The position numbers and the translations under genes were made by a program. Positions 6,309 to 13,410 of a DNA stretch of 15,541 bases are shown here, piece after piece; the stretch's first letter is position 1, and the number at the start of each line of letters is the position of its first letter. The notes under the pieces are model-generated. The model saw only the letters and a list, made by a program, of their open reading frames with translations, was not told the DNA's origin and did not search any database. The stretch comes from Prevotella sp. UBA6387 (lineage in GTDB: Bacteria; Bacteroidota; Bacteroidia; Bacteroidales; Bacteroidaceae), in contig DJQL01000142.1 of NCBI GenBank assembly GCA_002437565.1, positions 1,323-16,863 on the forward strand. Direction: 5' to 3'.

Positions 6309-8531
6309 ATGAAATTTGATCTTACAGAAGCACTGAAAAAATACTTTGGTTTCGATGCTTTCAAGGGCGACCAGGAAGCCATAATCACCAACCTTCTGGA
6401 GGGCAACGACACGTTTGTGCTCATGCCGACTGGGGGCGGCAAGAGTCTCTGTTACCAGCTGCCGTCCTTGCTTATGGAGGGCACGGCCATTGTCGTGTCA
6501 CCTCTCATTGCGTTGATGAAAAACCAGGTGGATGTAATCAATGGGTATAGCGAGGACGATTCGGTCGCCCATTATCTCAACTCTTCGCTCAACCGCGCGG
6601 CGATAAACCGTGTGGAGAGTGACGTGAAGTCGGGCAAGACCAAATTGCTTTATGTTGCTCCAGAGTCGCTCAACAAGGAGGATAACTTGCCATTCTTTCA
6701 GTCGTTCAAGATCTCTTTCATAGCCGTGGACGAGGCGCATTGCATCTCGGAATGGGGGCACGATTTCAGGCCTGAATACCGTAATATAAAACCTACGATA
6801 GATAAGATAGCCTTTGCACGTAACGTGCCCCATATACCAGTGATAGCGCTCACGGCTACCGCGACCGAAAAGGTAAGAATTGATATCAAGACTAATCTCG
6901 GTATGCTGGATGCCAAAGAGTTCAAGAGCTCTTTCAATCGTCCGAATCTTTACTACGAGGTTAGGCAGAAAGTAAGCGATGAGGATACCGACAGCCAGAT
7001 TATCAAGTTCATAAAAATGCATGAGGGCAAGAGTGGTATAATATATTGCCTGTCACGTAAGAAAGTGGAGGAACTTGCCAAGAAACTGACTCTTAACGGG
7101 TTCCGTGCGGCTCCGTACCATGCTGGACTGGACAATGAAGTCCGTGCCAAGACTCAAGACGATTTCTTGAAAGAGAATATCGACATAATAGTGGCGACGA
7201 TTGCCTTTGGCATGGGTATCGACAAGCCCGACGTGCGTTTCGTTATCCACTATGACATTCCAAAGAGCCTGGAGGGTTACTATCAAGAGACAGGCCGTGC
7301 CGGTCGTGATGGAGGCGAGGGCATTTGCCTTGCCTTTTATTCTCCAAAAGACTTGAAAAAGCTCAGCAAGTTCATGGACACCAAGAGTGAGATGGAGAAA
7401 GAGATAGGCCGGCAGCTCTTGGATGAGACTAAGGCCTACGCTGAGACTTCTGTTTGTCGTAGAAAGGTGCTGCTTAACTATTTTGGCGAGGCATACCCAA
7501 AGGACAACTGTGGCAACTGCGACAATTGCAAGCACCCAGCGAAATTCATAGAGGCTACAGACGCGTTGGAGTGCGTGCTCTCAGCGGTTAAGGCATTGAA
7601 AGGACAATACGAGCAAAACTATGTCATAGATTTCGTGCGTGGTCGTGCCACTGACCATATCGTCAGGGATGGCAACGACAAGCTCCCGGAGTTTGGCAAC
7701 GGAAAGGAAATCAACAACGACATAGCGTCCATTTGGAATCCTGTCATCCGTCAAGGCATAATAGCTGGATATATAAGGAAAGACATTGACCACTATGGAC
7801 TTTTGAAAATCACGCTTTCTGGAAAAGAATGGCTAAAGAGACCACGTCCTTTTTCTGTCGTTCTTGACCGTGAGTTCGCAGACAGTGATGACGGAGGGGA
7901 AGGTGGTACGTCTGCCCTCGATTTGCCTTTGTACCAACAGCTTAAAAGCTTGCGCCATGACGTGGCGAGAAAGCACAATCTTCCACCGTATGTCATCTTC
8001 CAGGATATCTCGCTCACGCAGATGGCAACCACGTATCCACAGACCATGGGGGAGCTGCAGCAGATTCAAGGCGTGGGACAGGGCAAGGCGCGCAAGTTTG
8101 GCAAACCGTTCATAGAGTTCATCAAGAAATATTGCGAGGAGAACGATATAGAACGCTCCGACATCATGAGAGTCATCACCTTGCCAAACAAGTCGAAACG
8201 CAAGCTCAAGATCATAGAGATGATAGACCGTCGTATTCCATTGGAAGACATTTCTGATACCCAGGGACTTGATTTTGATGAGTTGCTCGACGACATAGAG
8301 TCGATAGTGAATAGCGGCACTAAGGTAAATATAGATTATTACCTTACCGATGAAGACGTTATCGACCAAGATGAGATGCAAGACATCCTCGACTACTTCC
8401 GCCATTCTGACACCGATGACATAGACACGGCTATCGACACCGTAGACATCTACGACGATGATGAAGGGCTCACGGCAGAGGAAAAGGCGCGCCTCGTGCT
8501 CATAAAGTTCCTTTCCGACGCAGGCAACTGA
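6309..8531 (+). CDS. recQ: ATP-dependent DNA helicase RecQ
   Basis: RecQ unwinds DNA 3' to 5' in recombination and replication-fork repair. The 740-residue protein has the family domains in order. The Q-motif region is FGFDAFKGDQEAI (13-25), Walker A is PTGGGKS (40-46), and the DEAH box (141-144) leads into the aromatic-rich loop CISEWGHDFRPEY. The second RecA lobe contains AFGMGIDKPDVRF and QETGRAGRDG. The zinc-binding cysteines are Cys383, Cys401, Cys404 and Cys407. A winged-helix region and an HRDC domain (about 540-615, with QIQGVGQGKARKFG) follow. About 120 further residues resemble the C-terminal helix-turn-helix extension of Bacteroidota RecQ and end in an acidic stretch. E. coli RecQ is 609 residues. 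It starts 31 bases after clpX with no visible promoter between, so it may share that transcript. Confidence 0.96.
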   Translation: MKFDLTEALKKYFGFDAFKGDQEAIITNLLEGNDTFVLMPTGGGKSLCYQLPSLLMEGTAIVVSPLIALMKNQVDVINGYSEDDSVAHYLNSSLNRAAINRVESDVKSGKTKLLYVAPESLNKEDNLPFFQSFKISFIAVDEAHCISEWGHDFRPEYRNIKPTIDKIAFARNVPHIPVIALTATATEKVRIDIKTNLGMLDAKEFKSSFNRPNLYYEVRQKVSDEDTDSQIIKFIKMHEGKSGIIYCLSRKKVEELAKKLTLNGFRAAPYHAGLDNEVRAKTQDDFLKENIDIIVATIAFGMGIDKPDVRFVIHYDIPKSLEGYYQETGRAGRDGGEGICLAFYSPKDLKKLSKFMDTKSEMEKEIGRQLLDETKAYAETSVCRRKVLLNYFGEAYPKDNCGNCDNCKHPAKFIEATDALECVLSAVKALKGQYEQNYVIDFVRGRATDHIVRDGNDKLPEFGNGKEINNDIASIWNPVIRQGIIAGYIRKDIDHYGLLKITLSGKEWLKRPRPFSVVLDREFADSDDGGEGGTSALDLPLYQQLKSLRHDVARKHNLPPYVIFQDISLTQMATTYPQTMGELQQIQGVGQGKARKFGKPFIEFIKKYCEENDIERSDIMRVITLPNKSKRKLKIIEMIDRRIPLEDISDTQGLDFDELLDDIESIVNSGTKVNIDYYLTDEDVIDQDEMQDILDYFRHSDTDDIDTAIDTVDIYDDDEGLTAEEKARLVLIKFLSDAGN

Positions 8532-8584
8532 TTTGACAATACGATTGCTTGTCAGGCAAATTATTTTATACAATATCATGTTAT

Positions 8585-8625
8585 AAGAGTTAAGAGGCGG
8601 CCAAGGTCGCCTCTTAACTCTTTTT
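8585..8625 (+). terminator. Rho-independent terminator after recQ
   Basis: GAGTTAAGAGGCG (8587-8599) pairs perfectly with CGCCTCTTAACTC (8608-8620) around an 8-base loop, with two further A-T pairs at the base. A T-run (8621-8625) follows. It ends the clpP-clpX-recQ block 54 bases past the recQ stop. Confidence 0.93.
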
Positions 8626-8663
8626 ATAGCATTTATTTATGTGATATTGATGTTTTATTGACG

Positions 8664-8692
8664 ATTTATTGCTAATTTTGCATGCAATAAAT
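8664..8692 (+). promoter_or_regulatory. guaB promoter -7 box inside a 9-bp inverted repeat (candidate operator)
   Basis: TAATTTTG (8673-8680) matches the -7 consensus; a possible -33 TTG lies at 8647-8649, 23 bases upstream. The box sits within the 11-base spacer of a perfect inverted repeat, ATTTATTGC (8664-8672) and GCAATAAAT (8684-8692). The left arm lies upstream of the expected transcription start near 8687, so the repeat cannot fold fully in the RNA. It is better read as a protein-binding site that would block the promoter. The regulator is unknown. Confidence 0.5.
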
Positions 8693-8709
8693 TTATAAGG
8701 TCACTTTCT

Positions 8710-10200
8710 ATGTCATCATTTGTTGCAGATAAAATTGTCATGGACGGTCTTACTTTTGACGACGTCCTCCTTATTCCTGCTTATTCCAATGTATTGCCAA
8801 AACAAGTAAGCCTTCAGGCCCGCTTCTCACGACACATTAAGCTAAACATCCCATTCGTGACGGCAGCCATGGACACTGTCACGGAGTCATCCATGGCTAT
8901 CGCCATCGCTCGTGAGGGCGGTATTGGCGTTATCCATAAAAACATGTCTATCGACGAGCAGGCTCGACAGGTGGCAATCGTCAAGCGTGCCGAGAACGGC
9001 ATGATTTATGACCCTGTGACCATCCGTCGCGGTAAGACCGTGCGCGACGCTCTCATGATGATGTCCGAGTACCATATCGGTGGCATCCCAGTTGTAGACG
9101 GAGAAAACCATCTTGTTGGCATAGTCACCAACCGCGACTTGCGCTTCGAGCGTCACATGGATCGCCTCGTGGATGAGGTGATGACCAAGGAAAATCTCGT
9201 CACTACCCACCAGCAGACCGACCTGGCCAATGCCGCTCAGATTCTGCAAGAGAACAAGATAGAGAAACTCCCTGTCGTGGATAGTGAGAACCATCTCATA
9301 GGCTTGATTACATATAAGGACATCACTAAGGCCAAGAACAAGCCAAACGCTTGCAAGGACGATAAGGGGCGGCTTCGTGTCGCGGCTGGCGTAGGCGTTA
9401 CGGTTGATACATTGGAACGTGCCCAGGCTCTTGTCGACGCGGGCGTTGACGCCATTGTCATCGATACCGCGCATGGCCATTCCGCTGGCGTGGTTGGAAA
9501 GCTTCATGAGGTGAAGAGCGCGTTTCCTGACCTTGATGTCGTAGTGGGTAATGTTGCCACGGGTGCTGCTGCAAAGTATTTGTACGATAATGGCGCCGAT
9601 GGCGTAAAGGTTGGCATTGGCCCAGGTTCAATCTGTACCACTCGTGTGGTTGCAGGTGTCGGCGTGCCACAGCTCTCTGCCGTATATGATGTGTTCAGCG
9701 TGTTGAAGGATACCGAAGTGCCTCTTATCGCCGATGGCGGCTTGCGTTACTCGGGCGACATCGTCAAGGCACTCGCCGCTGGCGGCAACTGCTGCATGAT
9801 TGGCTCGTTGGTGGCTGGCACAGAGGAAAGCCCTGGCGACACAATCATCTACAATGGTCGTAAGTTCAAGACATATCGTGGCATGGGCTCGCTCGAGGCC
9901 ATGGGCCAGAAGAATGGCTCTAAGGACCGTTATTTCCAGAGCGACACCACCGACGTTAAGAAATTGGTGCCAGAGGGCATTGCCGGTCGCGTGCCTTATA
10001 AGGGCACCGTTCAGGAAGTTCTCTACCAGTTGACTGGCGGCTTGCGTTCGGGCATGGGCTATTGTGGAGCGCATACAATCGACGAACTGCACAACGCCAA
10101 GTTCACTCGCATCACGAACGCAGGTGTCATGGAGAGTCATCCACACGACATCACCATAACCTCGGAAGCACCAAACTACTCGCGTCCGGGCGAAGAATAA
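8710..10200 (+). CDS. guaB: Inosine-5'-monophosphate dehydrogenase
   Basis: GuaB oxidises IMP to XMP with NAD+, the committed step to GMP. The 496-residue protein is a full-length bacterial IMPDH. The TIM-barrel start contains LTFDDVLLIPAYS and AAMDTVTE. Two CBS domains (about 95-210) interrupt the barrel. The catalytic loop GIGPGSICTTR carries the nucleophilic Cys309. ADGGLRYSGD (341-350) holds the phosphate-binding region. The mobile flap has the Arg407-Tyr408 dyad in DRYFQ and then EGIAGRVPYKG. An AAGG at 8697-8700 lies 9 bases before the ATG. It is first in a tight cluster: the next gene starts 3 bases after its stop. The inverted repeat over its promoter suggests control that would extend to the cluster. 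Confidence 0.98.
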   Translation: MSSFVADKIVMDGLTFDDVLLIPAYSNVLPKQVSLQARFSRHIKLNIPFVTAAMDTVTESSMAIAIAREGGIGVIHKNMSIDEQARQVAIVKRAENGMIYDPVTIRRGKTVRDALMMMSEYHIGGIPVVDGENHLVGIVTNRDLRFERHMDRLVDEVMTKENLVTTHQQTDLANAAQILQENKIEKLPVVDSENHLIGLITYKDITKAKNKPNACKDDKGRLRVAAGVGVTVDTLERAQALVDAGVDAIVIDTAHGHSAGVVGKLHEVKSAFPDLDVVVGNVATGAAAKYLYDNGADGVKVGIGPGSICTTRVVAGVGVPQLSAVYDVFSVLKDTEVPLIADGGLRYSGDIVKALAAGGNCCMIGSLVAGTEESPGDTIIYNGRKFKTYRGMGSLEAMGQKNGSKDRYFQSDTTDVKKLVPEGIAGRVPYKGTVQEVLYQLTGGLRSGMGYCGAHTIDELHNAKFTRITNAGVMESHPHDITITSEAPNYSRPGEE

Positions 10201-10203
10201 AGC

Positions 10204-11661
10204 ATGAAAATAAGAAATACGTTTTTATCAGTCATGGCGGCCATTGCTACGATAGGGGCAATGGCTGTGCCATCAGGAAAGGTGTCGTCTTCTATAGCTG
10301 TTGGCGACGACTCGTCAAAAGTTTTGACCGATACTTCAAAGGTGGCGGAGGTTACCGTCCCGCAGCAGTCGGTTATCGACGAGGTGATTTGGGTAGTGGG
10401 CGATGAGCCTATACTTAAATCTGATGTGGAGGAAATGCGAATGCAAGGACTTGCCGAGGGCATCAACTTCGGCAGTGATCCAGATTTCTCCATCCCTGAG
10501 CAAATTGCCGTGCAGAAACTTTTCTTGCACCAAGCCGAGATTGACTCTATCGAGGTCACCGAGTCGGAGGTGGCCACTGGCGTGAACCAGCAAATCAACC
10601 GTTGGGTTGAGATGGCAGGCTCCAAGGAGAAACTGGAGGAATACCGCAAGCAGAGCATTAGCGAAATGCGCTCCGAGTTGCACGACCAGTTCCGCGACCA
10701 GCAGCTTATCCAGAAGATGAAGGAAAATTTGGTGAAAGATGTCAAGGTCACGCCAGCTGACGTGCGCGCCTATTTCCGCAACCTTCCAGAGGATAGCATC
10801 CCCTTTGTGCCTACCGAGGTAGAGGTAGAGATTCTTGTCAACTCGCCTCGCATCAAGCAGAGCGAGATAAACAGGGTCAAGGACGAGTTGCGCAATTTCA
10901 CCGACCGTGTCAACAAGGGTGAGACTACATTCTCGACTCTCGCACGCCTTTATTCAGAGGATCCTGTCTCTGCTCGTCAGGGAGGTGAGTTGGGGTATAC
11001 CGGTCGAGGTGTTCTCGATCCGGCTTTCGCTGCTGTGGCTTTCAACCTTACCGATCCGAAGAAGGTGTCCAAGATAGTGGAGTCTGAGTTTGGTTATCAC
11101 ATCATACAACTTATCGATAAGCGTGGTGACAAAATCAACGTCCGACACATCCTGCTTAAGCCCAAGGTGTCGCCTGACGAGGTTGAGGGAGCAATGCATA
11201 GGCTCGACTCCATTTCCAATGACATAAAAGCCGGCAAGTTTTCTTTTGAGGAGGCTGCCTCGTTCCTTTCAGATGATAAGGATACTCGTAACAACGAGGG
11301 ACTTATGTCCAACAGCACGGCCAACGGGATGACTTCTCGCTTTCAAATGAAAGACCTCCCGACAGAGGTGGCAAGGGTGGTCGACACGTTGAAAGTGAAC
11401 GAAATATCCAAGCCCTTTGAGATGATCAACTCAAAAGGCAAGACCGTGGCGGCGGTGGTGAAGCTCAAGAGCCGTGTGCTCGGTCACAAGGCTACCATTA
11501 CCGAGGACTTCCAGGTGATGAAAGACGTTGTTCTCAACAAGGCACGCGAGAAGGCCTTGCACGATTGGGTGGTCGACAAGATTAAGCATACCTATGTGCG
11601 AATGTTACCGCAGTATCGTGTTCCAGGGAAATATGAATACCAGGGATGGGTGAAATCTTAA
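10204..11661 (+). CDS. SurA-like periplasmic peptidyl-prolyl isomerase with two parvulin domains
   Basis: This is probably an exported chaperone that helps outer-membrane proteins fold, in the manner of SurA. The 485-residue protein has a signal peptide: basic MKIR, then a hydrophobic stretch ending around AMAVPSG. A SurA N-domain-like helical region follows (about 55-200, starting VIDEVIWVVGDEPILKSDV). Parvulin domain 1 spans about 203-306, with RQGGELGYTGRGVLDPAF and SEFGYHIIQLID. Parvulin domain 2 begins at INVRHILLKP (311-320) and runs to about 422. Domain 1 lacks the first-strand active-site His (VEVEIL) but keeps the last one (His299). Domain 2 has the first (His315) and lacks the last. 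It may therefore act mainly as a holdase. E. coli SurA is 428 residues. The gene lies between guaB and the ostA-like gene, consistent with an envelope role. Confidence 0.88.
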   Translation: MKIRNTFLSVMAAIATIGAMAVPSGKVSSSIAVGDDSSKVLTDTSKVAEVTVPQQSVIDEVIWVVGDEPILKSDVEEMRMQGLAEGINFGSDPDFSIPEQIAVQKLFLHQAEIDSIEVTESEVATGVNQQINRWVEMAGSKEKLEEYRKQSISEMRSELHDQFRDQQLIQKMKENLVKDVKVTPADVRAYFRNLPEDSIPFVPTEVEVEILVNSPRIKQSEINRVKDELRNFTDRVNKGETTFSTLARLYSEDPVSARQGGELGYTGRGVLDPAFAAVAFNLTDPKKVSKIVESEFGYHIIQLIDKRGDKINVRHILLKPKVSPDEVEGAMHRLDSISNDIKAGKFSFEEAASFLSDDKDTRNNEGLMSNSTANGMTSRFQMKDLPTEVARVVDTLKVNEISKPFEMINSKGKTVAAVVKLKSRVLGHKATITEDFQVMKDVVLNKAREKALHDWVVDKIKHTYVRMLPQYRVPGKYEYQGWVKS

Positions 11662-13406
11662 GAAATAGAGGAAGGGTGTTGATGCTCTTCCTTTTTGCGG
11701 TACTGGTGGTTTGCGGAATGACTCCTTCCCGTAAAAGGCAGAAGCGGCTTCGCAAGGTTGACACGCGAGTATATCTCAAGCATGCCGATGAGCTGAAGTA
11801 TGACCAGTTTGGCCCCAACCCCGACGCACAGATAGCCAAGGGGCATGTGCATTTCATCAACCGTGGCGCCACGTTGCTGTGCGACAGTGCTTACTATTAT
11901 CAAGCCACAAACTCTTTTCGCGCTTTCGGCCATGTGCGTTTCCGTCAGGGCGACACGTTGTCGCTCACGTGCGACAACGCTTGGTACGACGGCGAGGGAC
12001 AGATGATGCAAGCGCGAAAGAATGTGGTGTTGCATCATCGTGGACAAGTGCTCTACACGGACAGTCTCAATTATGACCGTCTGTATGAAAATGCTTATTT
12101 TTTCAAGGGTGGACGACTCGTTGACGGGAAAAGCAAGCTCTCTTCAGACTGGGGAGAGTATAATACCAATACACGCCAGGCGGTGTTCTATTTTGACGTG
12201 CAATTGCACACGCCAAAAAACCGTGTCTCTACCGACACGTTGTATTATGACACCAAGAAGTCCATTGCCCACATAGTCGGCATGTACACTCCCAACCGGG
12301 GACAGGGTCGTCCAGGGCCTTCTATCATCCACAATCAGGGTGGGGTAGTGAAGACCACAGACGCTTTCTTCAACACCAAGACCGATAGGGCGCGCCTTTA
12401 TGGCCGTTCAACGGTGGTAGACAAGGAGAAGACCATAACGGGCGACACGTTGTTCTATAACAGCACCACGGGGCGCAATCATGGATATGGCAACGTGGTC
12501 TTCGTTGACACTAAAAACAAGAATAAGCTTACGGCTGGCGAGGTGGCTTACAATGAGAAGACAGGCAAGGGATTCGCCACCAAGAAGGCTCTCGTGGTTG
12601 ACTTCTCGCAGAAGGATACTCTCTACATGCACGCCGACACGCTTCGCTTGGAGACTTTCAATATCAATACGGATAGTGTATATCGTCGTGTGCATGGCTA
12701 CGACCACGTTCGCGCCTATCGTGCCGACTTCCAGGCCATGTGCGACTCGCTCGTTTACGACACGCGCGATTCATGCCTGACGATGTACAAGGATCCGATT
12801 ACATGGAGCGATGGCAGACAGCTCACAGGTGAGAAAATCCTGATTTTCACAAACGACTCCACCGTCAAGTTGGCTCACGTCATCGGCCAGGCCCTCTCCA
12901 TTGAACAGATGAAGGACAGCGTCCATTATGGCCAGGTGTCATCCAAGGAGATATTCGCCTACTTCAACGGAGGCAACATCCGGCGGAGCGATGCCGTGGG
13001 CAACGTGCGCGCCATATTTTACCCGACCGACAAGGGCGACACCACGCTCATCGGTCTCAACTATGTGGAGTCGGATACCATGAGGATGTTCGTCTCACCC
13101 ACGAGACAACTTGAGCGCATCTGGATGCCCAAGGCGCAAGGCACACTTTACCCGATGACGCAAATACCGCCCGGCAAGGACAAGCTCGACGTGTTTCAAT
13201 GGTTCGCGGACTTGCGCCCCACGGGGCCTGACGACGTGTTCGTTTGGCGTGGGAAACCCAGTGGCTCCTCGTTGAGGATAGTGGAACGTCATGCGCCTCC
13301 TTTGCAAAAACTGCCTGGCGGCGAGGCGAAGTCGCCAATGCCGAAAGAGGCGGTCGACAGCAAGCCCATGGCCGAGAAAACACCAACAAATAAAGTTCAA
13401 AAGTAA
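11646..13406 (+). CDS. OstA-like protein (LptA/LptD N-domain family), likely LPS transport
   Basis: The protein belongs to the OstA family, whose beta-jellyroll fold forms the LptA periplasmic bridge and the N-domain of LptD; a role in carrying lipopolysaccharide is inferred. Of 586 residues, about 25 form a signal peptide (basic RNRGR, then LMLFLFAVLVV). The rest is beta-rich with a recurring strand motif: CDSAYYY (79), CDNAWYD (109), TDSLNYD (138), TDTLYYD (196), GDTLFYN (266) and CDSLVYD (366). The C-terminus is Pro/Lys-rich. At nearly three times LptA's length it may be a multi-repeat version. The chosen ATG overlaps the upstream gene by 16 bases and supplies the basic end of the signal peptide. 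An ATG at 11682 has a better ribosome binding site (AGGAAGG, 6 bases away) but would lose those charges. Confidence 0.85.
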   Translation: MGEILRNRGRVLMLFLFAVLVVCGMTPSRKRQKRLRKVDTRVYLKHADELKYDQFGPNPDAQIAKGHVHFINRGATLLCDSAYYYQATNSFRAFGHVRFRQGDTLSLTCDNAWYDGEGQMMQARKNVVLHHRGQVLYTDSLNYDRLYENAYFFKGGRLVDGKSKLSSDWGEYNTNTRQAVFYFDVQLHTPKNRVSTDTLYYDTKKSIAHIVGMYTPNRGQGRPGPSIIHNQGGVVKTTDAFFNTKTDRARLYGRSTVVDKEKTITGDTLFYNSTTGRNHGYGNVVFVDTKNKNKLTAGEVAYNEKTGKGFATKKALVVDFSQKDTLYMHADTLRLETFNINTDSVYRRVHGYDHVRAYRADFQAMCDSLVYDTRDSCLTMYKDPITWSDGRQLTGEKILIFTNDSTVKLAHVIGQALSIEQMKDSVHYGQVSSKEIFAYFNGGNIRRSDAVGNVRAIFYPTDKGDTTLIGLNYVESDTMRMFVSPTRQLERIWMPKAQGTLYPMTQIPPGKDKLDVFQWFADLRPTGPDDVFVWRGKPSGSSLRIVERHAPPLQKLPGGEAKSPMPKEAVDSKPMAEKTPTNKVQK

Positions 13407-13410
13407 ACGT

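Noticed and set aside
13291..13410. 40-residue N-terminal extension of MutL
   Set aside because: It is the ostA-like gene read in another frame, and MutL proteins begin close to the IxxLPDSVANQIAAGEV motif.
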